Source of the DNA: UBA1275 sp002323515
GTDB taxonomy: Bacteria > Bacteroidota > Rhodothermia > Balneolales > Balneolaceae
Assembly (NCBI GenBank): GCA_964007875.1
Contig: CAXGAH010000001.1
Coordinates: 1 to 64,000 of the forward strand
DNA: 64,000 nucleotides
Reading direction: 5' to 3'
Part shown: in pieces, positions 7,170 through 15,954 of the stretch
Position numbering within the stretch: position 1 is the stretch's first letter
How the letters are laid out: each line of letters opens with the position of its first letter
Made by a program: the position numbers and the translations under genes
The notes under the pieces: model-generated
Database searches by the model: none
The model's input: the letters and a program-made list of their open reading frames with translations, nothing else
What the model was told of the DNA's origin: nothing

Positions 7170-9986
7170 ATGAAGAGTATAGGTCTTTATTTATTAGCCG
7201 CTAGCTTTTTTACCCTCCCTTTACAAGCTCAACTTACAAAACCGGATGCCACAAGCACCGAACAGATTTTGAACAGTGTGCAAGAGCGCAATAAGCACAG
7301 AGCTCAATCAATACTGCACTCCTACCCTATTCGCAATGTCGGTCCAGTTACCATGAGTGGCCGTGTATCTGACATCGCTGTGCATCCGGATACTGCGAGG
7401 ATTTTTTACGTGGGCTTCGGTTCTGCCGGCATATTTAAGACAACTAATGGCGGAGCTACTATGCAACCTGTATTTGACAACCAAGGTGGTGCAATGGGAA
7501 TAGGTGATATAGCCATTTCGAATTCTAAGCCAAACATTCTTTGGGCTGGTACTGGAGAAAATAATTCGAGCAGAAGTACCTATGCAGGTACTGGAGTCTA
7601 TAAAACAACTAATGCGGGAAATACTTGGACGCTTATGGGCTTGGAAGGCACTCAGCATATAGGGAGAATTATTATTCACCCCGATAATCCAGATGTTGTA
7701 TGGGTAGGTAGTATGGGTGCATTGTACTCAAAAAACGAGGATCGGGGTGTTTATTTGACCACAAATGGTGGACAAACTTGGGAAAAAACTCTTTTCGTAA
7801 ATGATAATACTGGAGTGATAGACCTAATTATTCACCCCGATAATCCAGATCTATTGTGGGCCGCTACTTGGGAACGCTCTAGAGAAGCTTGGAATTTTGT
7901 TGAGGGCGGTGCCGGTTCTGCGGTTTATCATTCAAAAGATGGAGGAAATAACTGGGAATTAGCTTCGGATGGCCTACCTACCGGCACAACTTTAGGGAGA
8001 ATTGGTCTGAGTATAAGTGCAGATAATTCTGATCATATCTATGCCCTAATCGATAATCAAGATGTTCGTAAAGTCAATTCTAATAATGAAGGAAACAGTG
8101 GATTAATGGCTGATGCGTTTCGGGAAATGAATTCAAAGGATATTTTATCACTGAATAATGAAGAACTCAATCAATTTTTACGACGTAATGGTTTTCCAAC
8201 TAAGTATACCGCTATAAGTGTTAAGGAAGACATAAGAGCTAGTAAATACCCCCCTAGTGCCCTAGCCGACTATTTAGGTGATGCGAATGCAGACCTTTTT
8301 GACACAGAAATTATTGGCGCTGAGGTCTATAAAACCAATAATGGTGGGGAATTATGGGAAAAAACACATGACATAGCACTAGACAATGTTTACTTTACAT
8401 ATGGATATTATTTTGGTGAAATTCGAGTAGATCCTAGCGATGCAAATACACTCTACATAATGGGTGTTCCAATGTTAAAATCAACCGATGCTGGTAAGAA
8501 CTGGTCGCCAGTTGCCGAAAATCAAAGTATCCATGTAGATCATCAATCTTTATGGATTAACCCCAAAGACGGAGAGCATCTTATGCTAGGTAATGATGGT
8601 GGCTTATATGAAAGTAAAGATGGCGGGGAAAACTTCATTCACCATAACGTAGCTCCAGTGGGTCAATTTTATACCGTGAATGTAGATATGGATACACCTT
8701 ATAATATTTACGGTGGTCTACAGGACAATGGGACATGGAAAGGCTCCTCTAGGTCTACACCAAACAGAGAACAACCTTGGGAGCGTCTTTATGGTGGAGA
8801 TGGCATGCACGTTAACCCACATCCAGAAAATAGCGACATTGTTTATGTGGGATTTCAATATGGTAACTATTTTCGAAGAGATCTAAGTGATGAAACCTCA
8901 TATCGAATAACCCCACGGCACGAAGTGGGTGAAGACCGGTACCGCTACAATTGGAACACTCCCGTTGAGCTCAGTCATCATAATCCTGATATAGTATATT
9001 TTGGCTCACAACGCTTAAATCGGTCGTTTGATGAAGGAAAAAGCTGGAAGGCTATTAGTCCTGATCTAAGTTATAAACTACCCAATGGAGATGTTCCCTT
9101 TTCCACCATTACTACTATTGCTGAGTCCCCCCTCTCTTTTGAAATTATTTGGATTGGAACAGATGACGGAAAAGTTCAGCGTACCACGGATGGGGGTGCT
9201 ACATGGGTAGATGTGAGCGATGGTCTACCTGCCTATCGTTGGATTTCAGAGATGCATGCCTCGTCTCATGACCCATCAACAGCTTATGTTTCATTGAATG
9301 GATATCGGTTTGACGAATTTGTAACCTATATCTATAAAACCACTGATTTTGGTGAAACATGGGTATCAGTTAAAGGTAACTTACCGGATGATGTAGTCAA
9401 TATTGTGGTACAAGACCCTATTCAACCAGAAATATTATACGCAGGGCTAGATCACGGTAGCTACATAAGTTTAAATGACGGAAAAGAGTGGCATCTGCTA
9501 AATAACATACCCAACGTTGCCTCCTATGATATGGTTGTTCATCCCCGTGATTTAGAATTGGTAGTAGCTACACATGGGCGTAGTATTTATGTACTCGATG
9601 TGACTCCTTTTCATGAGTTAGTTCCAAGGATAAACGAATCTACAACCTTATTCAGCCTGAGTGATATGCGCTACTCAAGTAGATGGGGGGCACAATCGGT
9701 AGACTATCGTGGCCCATTTGAGCCAAATTTTGAGGCATTATTTTTTGTTCAGGAATCCTCATCTAGAAAAAGAAACCAAACAACGGGTTCGTTCGAAGTC
9801 GTCATAGATGTTAAACAGGACGAAGCGTCCCTTTACTCGACCACTATGGATGTACAAAAAGGATTTAACACCTTTCACTGGAACCTATGGAACCCAACGA
9901 CGAACAGTTACCTTGAAAAAGGTACTTATACAGTTCAAATAACCAACGGATCAACAACTCATGAGCAATCTTTTGAAATTAAATAA
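7170..9986 (+). CDS. Secreted sortilin/VPS10-like Asp-box beta-propeller protein
   Basis: This is a 938-residue exported protein of the glycosidase-like / photosystem stability factor-like superfamily. I chose ATG 7170 because it gives a clean Sec signal peptide ending at LPLQAQ near residue 21; an in-frame TTG at 7161 adds only three residues. At least ten Asp-box turns of the S/T-x-D/N-x-G-x-T-W type are visible, for example TTNAGNTW, SKDGGNNW, STDAGKNW and TTDGGATW, indicating two successive beta-propellers. A C-terminal beta-sandwich has FNTFHWNLW and KGTYTVQI, as in FlgD-type Ig domains of exported proteins. Paralogues are abundant in marine Bacteroidota-type genomes, but their substrates are mostly unknown. 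No catalytic residues can be assigned. The next gene overlaps its end by 26 bases. Confidence 0.8.
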   Translation: MKSIGLYLLAASFFTLPLQAQLTKPDATSTEQILNSVQERNKHRAQSILHSYPIRNVGPVTMSGRVSDIAVHPDTARIFYVGFGSAGIFKTTNGGATMQPVFDNQGGAMGIGDIAISNSKPNILWAGTGENNSSRSTYAGTGVYKTTNAGNTWTLMGLEGTQHIGRIIIHPDNPDVVWVGSMGALYSKNEDRGVYLTTNGGQTWEKTLFVNDNTGVIDLIIHPDNPDLLWAATWERSREAWNFVEGGAGSAVYHSKDGGNNWELASDGLPTGTTLGRIGLSISADNSDHIYALIDNQDVRKVNSNNEGNSGLMADAFREMNSKDILSLNNEELNQFLRRNGFPTKYTAISVKEDIRASKYPPSALADYLGDANADLFDTEIIGAEVYKTNNGGELWEKTHDIALDNVYFTYGYYFGEIRVDPSDANTLYIMGVPMLKSTDAGKNWSPVAENQSIHVDHQSLWINPKDGEHLMLGNDGGLYESKDGGENFIHHNVAPVGQFYTVNVDMDTPYNIYGGLQDNGTWKGSSRSTPNREQPWERLYGGDGMHVNPHPENSDIVYVGFQYGNYFRRDLSDETSYRITPRHEVGEDRYRYNWNTPVELSHHNPDIVYFGSQRLNRSFDEGKSWKAISPDLSYKLPNGDVPFSTITTIAESPLSFEIIWIGTDDGKVQRTTDGGATWVDVSDGLPAYRWISEMHASSHDPSTAYVSLNGYRFDEFVTYIYKTTDFGETWVSVKGNLPDDVVNIVVQDPIQPEILYAGLDHGSYISLNDGKEWHLLNNIPNVASYDMVVHPRDLELVVATHGRSIYVLDVTPFHELVPRINESTTLFSLSDMRYSSRWGAQSVDYRGPFEPNFEALFFVQESSSRKRNQTTGSFEVVIDVKQDEASLYSTTMDVQKGFNTFHWNLWNPTTNSYLEKGTYTVQITNGSTTHEQSFEIK
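7671..7850 (+). repeat. 24-bp exact direct repeat inside the propeller gene
   Basis: The same 24 bases occur at 7671-7694 and 7827-7850, 156 bases (52 codons) apart and in the same reading frame. Both copies encode IIHPDNPD at equivalent places of neighbouring propeller blades. Exact identity at DNA level suggests a recent blade duplication or gene conversion. Confidence 0.85.
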
Positions 9987-10461
9987 GGTAGTATTCCCTA
10001 CAATTCTTTTATTTTTTATTGTTTTAATCAGCTGTGGCGAGAGTAAAACTTCAAAATCCAACTCTTCTACCTACAATGGACGAGTAGTCATTCCTGAACA
10101 AACAGTACACTTCCTTGACGCTGACATGGAGCAAATTAGTAGCGTGGAGGTGCAAATATCGGATGATATAATGGAACGGAGTCAGGGATTAATGGATGTA
10201 AGAGAACTTCCTGAAAACCATGGAATGCTATTTATATTTGACAAAGAAGAACCCTTAAGTTTTTGGATGGCAAATACACCACTACCCTTGGATATCTTGT
10301 ATGTTAATGCAGATAGTGTCATTGTTAGCATATACCATTCAACCACCCCCTTTTCTAAAAAAGGCCTTCCTTCTGTGGCCCCAGCAAAATATGTGGTTGA
10401 AACAAATGGTGGTTATGCTATCAAATACGGGATTCAAGAAGGGTATCGCATTCGGTTTTAA
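9961..10461 (+). CDS. DUF192 family lipoprotein
   Basis: The 166-residue protein starts with a lipoprotein signal (VFPTILLFFIVLISCGES; the Cys near residue 25 is the probable acylation site). The rest is one DUF192 domain with the family hallmarks RSQGLMDVRELPENHGMLFIF and PLSFWMANTPLPLDILYV. DUF192 proteins are small beta-rich extracytoplasmic proteins whose biochemical role is not settled. The start overlaps the propeller gene by 26 bases, so the two are probably co-transcribed. Its 3' end overlaps the convergent coaE gene by 41 bases. Confidence 0.88.
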   Translation: MSNLLKLNKVVFPTILLFFIVLISCGESKTSKSNSSTYNGRVVIPEQTVHFLDADMEQISSVEVQISDDIMERSQGLMDVRELPENHGMLFIFDKEEPLSFWMANTPLPLDILYVNADSVIVSIYHSTTPFSKKGLPSVAPAKYVVETNGGYAIKYGIQEGYRIRF

Positions 10462-11068
10462 GCTGTGAAGTTAGCTCTGATACCTGTTTGTGCAGTGCTT
10501 GTATAGTCTCGTTATTGTGAAGAACTATATCACGATCCTTATCAAGATGTTGGGAAAGGTGTAATGAGGATTGATGCTTTATTCTAGCGTCTAGGTCCAT
10601 CCGTGTTATATGTGGTCTCTTTGATAATCTATTTCTGCGAATTTCTCTGCTCGATTGAACCCAAATTATAAAGTCTACGTCTTTAGGGCGCCCGTGTTGG
10701 AGTAATAATGCACTCTCTTTAGCAATAATTTTTCGCCCTTGATCGGCAATTTTAGACTCCAGTCTCGCCACTTCTTCATATACTGCAGGATGTATAAGTG
10801 CATTTAGTCTATCAACTTGCCCTCCACTAAAGGCTTTTTCGGCTAAGTATCCCCTGTTTAGTTCATCGCCAATGTACGCATCGTCCCCAAACTCCGCTTT
10901 TATTTGAGCACGCAGGTATTCATTATTTTGCATTAATTGTTTTGCTATAGAATCAAGGTCCAATACTGGTATACCTAACTGAGTAATAAAGGCAGCGACA
11001 GTACTTTTGCCAGCTCCAATCTCCCCGGTTATACCCCAACGGCATATAGGTTTGACTACATTTTCCAT
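10421..11068 (-). CDS. coaE: Dephospho-CoA kinase
   Basis: CoaE phosphorylates the 3'-OH of dephospho-CoA, the last step of coenzyme A synthesis. The 215-residue protein has a P-loop GEIGAGKST near residue 16, the DLDSIAKQL acidic motif after it and a LID-type RNRLSKR segment near residue 140. It starts two bases after the nadB stop. Its last 41 bases are shared with the convergent DUF192 gene. Confidence 0.94.
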   Translation of the reverse strand: MENVVKPICRWGITGEIGAGKSTVAAFITQLGIPVLDLDSIAKQLMQNNEYLRAQIKAEFGDDAYIGDELNRGYLAEKAFSGGQVDRLNALIHPAVYEEVARLESKIADQGRKIIAKESALLLQHGRPKDVDFIIWVQSSREIRRNRLSKRPHITRMDLDARIKHQSSLHLSQHLDKDRDIVLHNNETIQALHKQVSELTSQLKTECDTLLESRI

Positions 11069-11070
11069 GA

Positions 11071-12648
11071 TTATATATCGCTTAAACTGGGCCGCCCATA
11101 GGTTTCATAATCAACATTATAATGGAGGCCACAACTCTCCTTTCGAGCCATTGCAGCTTGAATGATTAGGTAGGCAATACTTATTAGATTACGCAATTCA
11201 AGTAATTCAGGAGTTAAACTAGTTCTATGATAAAACTCTTCTACTTCATTGTATAAAAGAGTTTGTCGCCTTAGCGCTCTTTCTAATCTCATATCACTGC
11301 GTACAATTCCTACATAATCCCACATTACTTGTTGAAGCTCTTCACGGTTGTGCGATACTAAAATCCACTCTTTATTATTGAAGGTACCCTCGACATTCCA
11401 ATCGGGTATACCAGCTTCAAAATCAATGTTATCATATTGTTTTAATGCATGGCTTACAGCGGTGTCCGCATAATGCAATGCTTCGAGCAAACTGTTTGAT
11501 GCTAAACGATTCGCCCCGTGAACACCAGTAAATGCAGTCTCACCTATGGCATAAAGGTGTTTTATTGAACTTTGACCAAATTCATCAACCCGTATACCTC
11601 CACACAAATAATGGGCAGCAGGAACTACTGGTATATAATCTTTAGTGATATATAAACCGTATTTAGCACATTCCTTGGCAATATTTGGAAAATGTTCCAA
11701 TAATACAGAAGACTCAAGACAGGATGCATCTAAGAAGACCGCTTTGTCTCCTCGTTTTTTAAGTTGATCGTCTATAGCGCGAGCCACTATATCCCTTGGA
11801 GCCAGTTCACCTCTTTTATCATAATCTTTCATAAAGGCATGCCCGGATGAATTCCTTAAAATAGCCCCAAAACCGCGTAATGCTTCGGTAATTAAATAAG
11901 AATCAGCTTCTGGAATTTGTAGAGTGGTTGGGTGAAATTGCACGAATTCCATATGCTGTATATGGGCCTTTGCTCTATAGGCCATAGCAATACCATCCCC
12001 GGTAGCAATGGTGGGATTTGTGGTATGGGCATAAACCTCACCTATACCTCCAGTTGCAAGCACCGTTTTCTTAGCTAAAAATGTCTCTACAATTCCTTCT
12101 TTACAATTCAGAGCATAAACGCCAAAACAGTGGATTTCAGGCAAATATTTCACCTTCTTACCTAGATGATGTTCGGTAAGCAATTCCATAGCAAAGAAAT
12201 ATTCAAAGACGTCAATGTTAGGATGATTTTTCACCCTTTTTGCGAGAATATTTTCTACCTCTCTACCCGTCGCATCCGCTGCATGAACAATCCGATTTTC
12301 GGAATGACCCCCTTCTTTTCCTAGGTCTAATTGATCCCCTTTTCTTGTAAAGCCAACCCCATAATCTACCAGCTCTTGAATGAGTTCTGGGGCTTTATGC
12401 ACCATCTTTGACACTGCATTGGTGTCACACAGTCCTGCGCCTGCTACTAATGTGTCCTGAATATGTTTTTCGAATGAGTCATGATTTAAATCCATTACTC
12501 CAGCAATACCGCCTTGGGCATACCAGGTGTTGGTTTCTTTGAGTTCATTTTTTGTAATTACCACCACTCGTGCAGATTCTGCAGCTTTTAAAGCGAAAGA
12601 AAGGCCTGCTAGACCACTTCCAATGATAAGCATGTCATATTTATGCAT
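11071..12648 (-). CDS. nadB: L-aspartate oxidase
   Basis: NadB oxidises L-aspartate to iminoaspartate with FAD, the first step of de novo NAD synthesis. The 525-residue protein has the Rossmann dinucleotide motif IGSGLAGLSFALKAA at residues 8-22, NTWYAQGGIAGV, FVQFHPT, and the GETAFTGVHGANRLASNS signature. The C-terminal helical domain of the succinate dehydrogenase/fumarate reductase flavoprotein family is complete. nadA and nadC are not in this window. Its start overlaps the prfB end by 8 bases. Confidence 0.95.
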   Translation of the reverse strand: MHKYDMLIIGSGLAGLSFALKAAESARVVVITKNELKETNTWYAQGGIAGVMDLNHDSFEKHIQDTLVAGAGLCDTNAVSKMVHKAPELIQELVDYGVGFTRKGDQLDLGKEGGHSENRIVHAADATGREVENILAKRVKNHPNIDVFEYFFAMELLTEHHLGKKVKYLPEIHCFGVYALNCKEGIVETFLAKKTVLATGGIGEVYAHTTNPTIATGDGIAMAYRAKAHIQHMEFVQFHPTTLQIPEADSYLITEALRGFGAILRNSSGHAFMKDYDKRGELAPRDIVARAIDDQLKKRGDKAVFLDASCLESSVLLEHFPNIAKECAKYGLYITKDYIPVVPAAHYLCGGIRVDEFGQSSIKHLYAIGETAFTGVHGANRLASNSLLEALHYADTAVSHALKQYDNIDFEAGIPDWNVEGTFNNKEWILVSHNREELQQVMWDYVGIVRSDMRLERALRRQTLLYNEVEEFYHRTSLTPELLELRNLISIAYLIIQAAMARKESCGLHYNVDYETYGRPSLSDI

Positions 12649-13751
12649 GAGCTTGTAGTAGTAGATATGCTTTTATGAAATCATTCAAATACCCATCCAT
12701 AACCTCTGAAACATTGGATGTTTCATAACCGGTTCGATGGTCTTTTACTCGTTGATCGTCAAATACATAACTTCTAATCTGAGATCCCCATTCATTTTTC
12801 CCTTTTGTTCCTTCTAATCTAGCTTTCTCAGCCTCCCTAATTTCTTTCTCTAATTCGTAAATTCTGGATTTCAATAAGACCAAGGCTTTCTCCCGGTTTT
12901 GGAGTTGAGATCGCTCCTGTTGACACTCTGCTACAACTTTTCCATCACGGCCATCGGATAGTTTGCCTGCCCAAATAAGTCGAACTCCTGTTTCCACTTT
13001 ATTTACATTCTGTCCACCCGCACCTGAGGAGTGAAATCGTTGTAGTTCGATATCTTTCTCGTTAATGTCTAGCTCAATGGTATTATCAACCAGAGGAGAA
13101 ATAAATACGGAACAAAAAGAAGTATGGCGTCGAGCATTACTATCGAAGGGTGATACTCGTACCAGTCGATGAACACCGCTTTCCGCTTTTAAAAATCCAT
13201 AGGCATTCTCTCCCTGAACCTCTATGGTAGCACTTTTTAATCCAGCTACCTCACCATCTTGATAGTCCATAACTGAAACCATGTACCCATTTTGATCGGC
13301 CCATCTCGTGTACATTCGATACAACATTTCAGCCCAATCCTGGCTCTCTGTACCTCCGGCACCGGGACTAAATTGGACCACTGCATCACGATGATCATCT
13401 TCTTCCTTGAGCATATTTTTTAGTTCAAGGGCATCTAATTGGGTAAGAAATTTTTTGGTTTCAATTGATAATTCTTGCTCAACGGGCTCACCCATTTCAA
13501 TAAATTCTAAGTAAACCGTAATACTTTCCTTAAGACTGTTAAGAATATCCCAATCCTGAATCAAGGATTTTTGATATCCCAAATCCTTCATGACTTTTTG
13601 GGCTTTTACAGGATCATTCCAAAAGGAAGGATCCTGTGTCTGCTGGGTTAACTCAATGATTCGAACACTTCGTTTATCATAGTCAAAGATACCCCCGCAG
13701 CGCATCTAACCGCTGAAAATGTTCCTGTAATTGTTCGTTTATAACCGCCAT
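12641..13751 (-). CDS. prfB: Peptide chain release factor 2, made by programmed +1 frameshift
   Basis: RF2 ends translation at UGA and UAA. The gene is in two frames. The first starts at ATG 13751 and encodes 22 residues ending in LRGYL, then meets an in-frame TGA (13685-13683). The second frame starts with GAC at 13684 and runs to 12641; the predicted fused product is 369 residues. Reading only the downstream frame from ATG 13705 gives a false start (MRCGGIF). The downstream part has the RF2 specificity tripeptide in VRVSPFDSNARRH and the catalytic GGQ in SSGAGGQNVN. The gene leads an apparent operon prfB-nadB-coaE. The frameshift lets RF2 level control its own synthesis. Confidence 0.95.
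13682..13697 (-). promoter_or_regulatory. prfB: RF2 autoregulatory +1 frameshift site
   Basis: The minus strand reads CGGGGGTATCTTTGAC, nearly identical to the classical bacterial prfB site: a Shine-Dalgarno-like G-run, TAT, the slippery CTT codon, then TGA followed by C. The G-run is three bases before CTT, the spacing known to stimulate +1 slippage. Low RF2 leaves the TGA unread and favours the shift to GAC. Confidence 0.95.
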
Positions 13752-13766
13752 ATCATATATTTATTT

Positions 13767-14048
13767 TCATTTCCAATTTACCCTATTCAATGTACCCAAG
13801 CCCAAGAGATACCCAAACAATAAAGCACCCTCTACAGCTTTTTCAGGATGTATTCTGGCTTTTCTTCTCAATATTCTATTCTCCTTTTGATATTCGTTAT
13901 TTAGCCAATCCCATTGAGGGTTTACTTCTGAAGACGAAGACTGTGATCTAGAAGACTGCCCATCTGTTTTGGATGAAAAAAGTATCTTACCAATTAACGT
14001 AATACAATTCCGTAATCGGCTTGCAGTTGATTTATTATTTCCATTCAT
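13767..14048 (-). CDS. Small hypothetical protein upstream of prfB
   Basis: A 93-residue reading frame, not recognised. The N-terminal half is Ser/Lys/Arg-rich (SSRSQSSSSE near residue 35); the C-terminal third has WDWLNNEYQKENRILRRKAR and a short hydrophobic stretch EGALLFGYLLGLG. I see no signal peptide or known motif, and no clear ribosome-binding site. It ends 15 bases before the prfB start and is divergent from the btaA-like gene. It may be a real lineage-restricted gene or a chance frame. Confidence 0.45.
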   Translation of the reverse strand: MNGNNKSTASRLRNCITLIGKILFSSKTDGQSSRSQSSSSEVNPQWDWLNNEYQKENRILRRKARIHPEKAVEGALLFGYLLGLGTLNRVNWK

Positions 14049-14137
14049 TTTGTAAAAATCTTATTTTGTTTGTCATAAATAATGTACGAAATTTTCCACT
14101 TTGTTAATGGTAGCAATGAAGGTAAAAAAGATGCCAT

Positions 14138-15247
14138 GTGTCAATGAGTTCACCTTTATTCTTTACAAAAAAACTAATCTATACCATAAGCTGGGAAGAT
14201 GTTACGATTGATCAAAAACTCCTTCAGCTCGATCATAAGTCCTCCATTCTAACCATTGCAAGTGCTGGAGACCATCTTTTTAACTATGCATTAGAAGGAG
14301 TCTCTAACATTCATGCGGTAGATATCAATCCTTTTCAACTGCATTTGGTTGCGCTAAAAAAACATATTATATCAGCGTATGATTTTGATGTATTTTGGGC
14401 GTTTTTTGGTGTGGGTAAAGTACCGAACTACCATAAATATTTCGATGGTATATTGCCCCATTTAACTCCGCTAGCTCGATCCTTTTGGAGCCGCAAACAA
14501 CATCTATTCAACCCTCAAGGATTGGGATTTTATCGATACGGTACCACCGGTTGGTTATCACGATTGTTACTGTTTAGTATTCGCCGTATGGGTGTGGAAA
14601 AAAGCATTACCGAGTTAATACATACTGAAGATATCGAAATAAGACAGGGACTGTTCGAGCCATTGTGGAATAAAATGACTCAGCATTGGTCATTAGCCTG
14701 GTGGGTTCACCCTTGGGTACTATATCTTGGGGGGATCCCAATGAGCCAGCAACAGAGCATAGGCCCTTTGCTTCCATTTTTAAAGGATACTTTATATACA
14801 CTTCTTGTTGAACAAAAACTATCCGAAAATCCATATTGGAGATTATATTGGGATGGATGCTATGACCCTAGTTTTGCACCAAAACATTTGCAATCACACA
14901 ATTACCTAAGGTTAAAGGAGTGCATTAATCATATTACATTAGGCCACTCATCATTACTTGATTCACTAAACAACAACGGCTCAATGTCCTATACACATGT
15001 TAACCTATTGGATCATCAAGACTGGTTATATAATAACACTAAGGGCTTTATTGAGCTAAAAGATACCTGGGATCGCCTAAATGAGCTTCCTTCTGTCACG
15101 AAAATTCTATTTCGATCTTCCTACGAAACGGTACCATGGATTGATGAACTAGTCTCCAAAAAATTTATGGTGAATCAAATGAAACGGAATGAATTGGGAG
15201 AAGACCGCGTGTACAGCTACTCGAGTACTTATTTAATCAATCGTTAA
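14138..15247 (+). CDS. btaA: BtaA-like SAM:diacylglycerol 3-amino-3-carboxypropyltransferase (DUF3419)
   Basis: BtaA moves the 3-amino-3-carboxypropyl group of S-adenosylmethionine to diacylglycerol, giving diacylglyceryl-homoserine, the precursor of the betaine lipid DGTS. The 369-residue protein matches this DUF3419 family in order: SWEDVTID (18-25), the SAM-site strand ILTIASAGDH (37-46), AVDINPFQ (60-67), LVALKK, and the later GIPMSQQQ (199-206), comparable to GIPPxQ in known BtaA. It starts at GTG 14138, or at ATG 14144. It lies 11 bases before a btaB-like methyltransferase, which strongly supports the pathway. Family membership is clear; activity is inferred. Confidence 0.82.
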   Translation: MSMSSPLFFTKKLIYTISWEDVTIDQKLLQLDHKSSILTIASAGDHLFNYALEGVSNIHAVDINPFQLHLVALKKHIISAYDFDVFWAFFGVGKVPNYHKYFDGILPHLTPLARSFWSRKQHLFNPQGLGFYRYGTTGWLSRLLLFSIRRMGVEKSITELIHTEDIEIRQGLFEPLWNKMTQHWSLAWWVHPWVLYLGGIPMSQQQSIGPLLPFLKDTLYTLLVEQKLSENPYWRLYWDGCYDPSFAPKHLQSHNYLRLKECINHITLGHSSLLDSLNNNGSMSYTHVNLLDHQDWLYNNTKGFIELKDTWDRLNELPSVTKILFRSSYETVPWIDELVSKKFMVNQMKRNELGEDRVYSYSSTYLINR

Positions 15248-15258
15248 TCGAGCCTTTA

Positions 15259-15954
15259 GTGAATAAGACACTGGTAATATCAAAGACGGAGCGACATCTT
15301 AAACGCTATTACCGTTGGAACAGTCATCTATACGATACTACCAGATGGGCTATTTTATGGGGGAGAAAGTGGCTTGGTGATTATCTACGAAGTGAATTAG
15401 AAGAGCTAAGTAAAAAAAATCCTACAGCTCCTTCTACACCTTGTATAGTTGAAATTGGATGCGGTACAGGATTTCATCTTTCTGCTCTAGCACCGGTGTT
15501 TAAAAACAGTGTGTTTTATGGATTTGACGCATCAACTCATATGTTAAACAAAGCATATAAAAAAATTCACAAGCTCAAAAATGTACAATTACGTGAAGAA
15601 TATTTTTCGTCAAACTCACTACAAGATTCATCCGTGGACTGCTTTATCTGCTCCTATTCAATGAGTATGAATGAAAATATACCTACACTCATTGAATCTA
15701 TACACCAAAACATGAAGGATTCAGGAGTACTTTATATCGTTGACTTTTTGTCGACTTCTTCAGATTGGTTTTATCGCTGGATGATGTTACATGGGGTATA
15801 TATTCATTCTGAAATCATAGTGGAACTACAAAACACCTTTGAATCAGTAGAGTATGAATCAAAAAGAGGTTTCTTTGGACTATTCCGTTATGGAGTAGTG
15901 AAAGCGATTAAACAAAAAAAGTCAGACTTGCACCGATTGGTCCTTGTATTGTAA
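15259..15954 (+). CDS. btaB: BtaB-like diacylglyceryl-homoserine N-methyltransferase
   Basis: BtaB adds three methyl groups to diacylglyceryl-homoserine to give DGTS. The 231-residue class I SAM methyltransferase has the SAM motif EIGCGTG at residues 65-71 and the acidic YGFDASTHML loop after it. Beyond the generic fold it has features of BtaB: an N-terminal HLYDTTRWAILWGR segment, CSYSMSMN, and GVLYIVDF. It starts with GTG directly after btaA. Its last 33 bases overlap the convergent ABC exporter gene. Both genes being adjacent makes a generic methyltransferase less likely. Confidence 0.8.
   Translation: MNKTLVISKTERHLKRYYRWNSHLYDTTRWAILWGRKWLGDYLRSELEELSKKNPTAPSTPCIVEIGCGTGFHLSALAPVFKNSVFYGFDASTHMLNKAYKKIHKLKNVQLREEYFSSNSLQDSSVDCFICSYSMSMNENIPTLIESIHQNMKDSGVLYIVDFLSTSSDWFYRWMMLHGVYIHSEIIVELQNTFESVEYESKRGFFGLFRYGVVKAIKQKKSDLHRLVLVL

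Noticed and set aside
12641..13705. prfB read as a single frame starting at ATG 13705
   Set aside because: The first residues would be MRCGGIF, which is the frameshift site read in the wrong frame; the true start is 13751.
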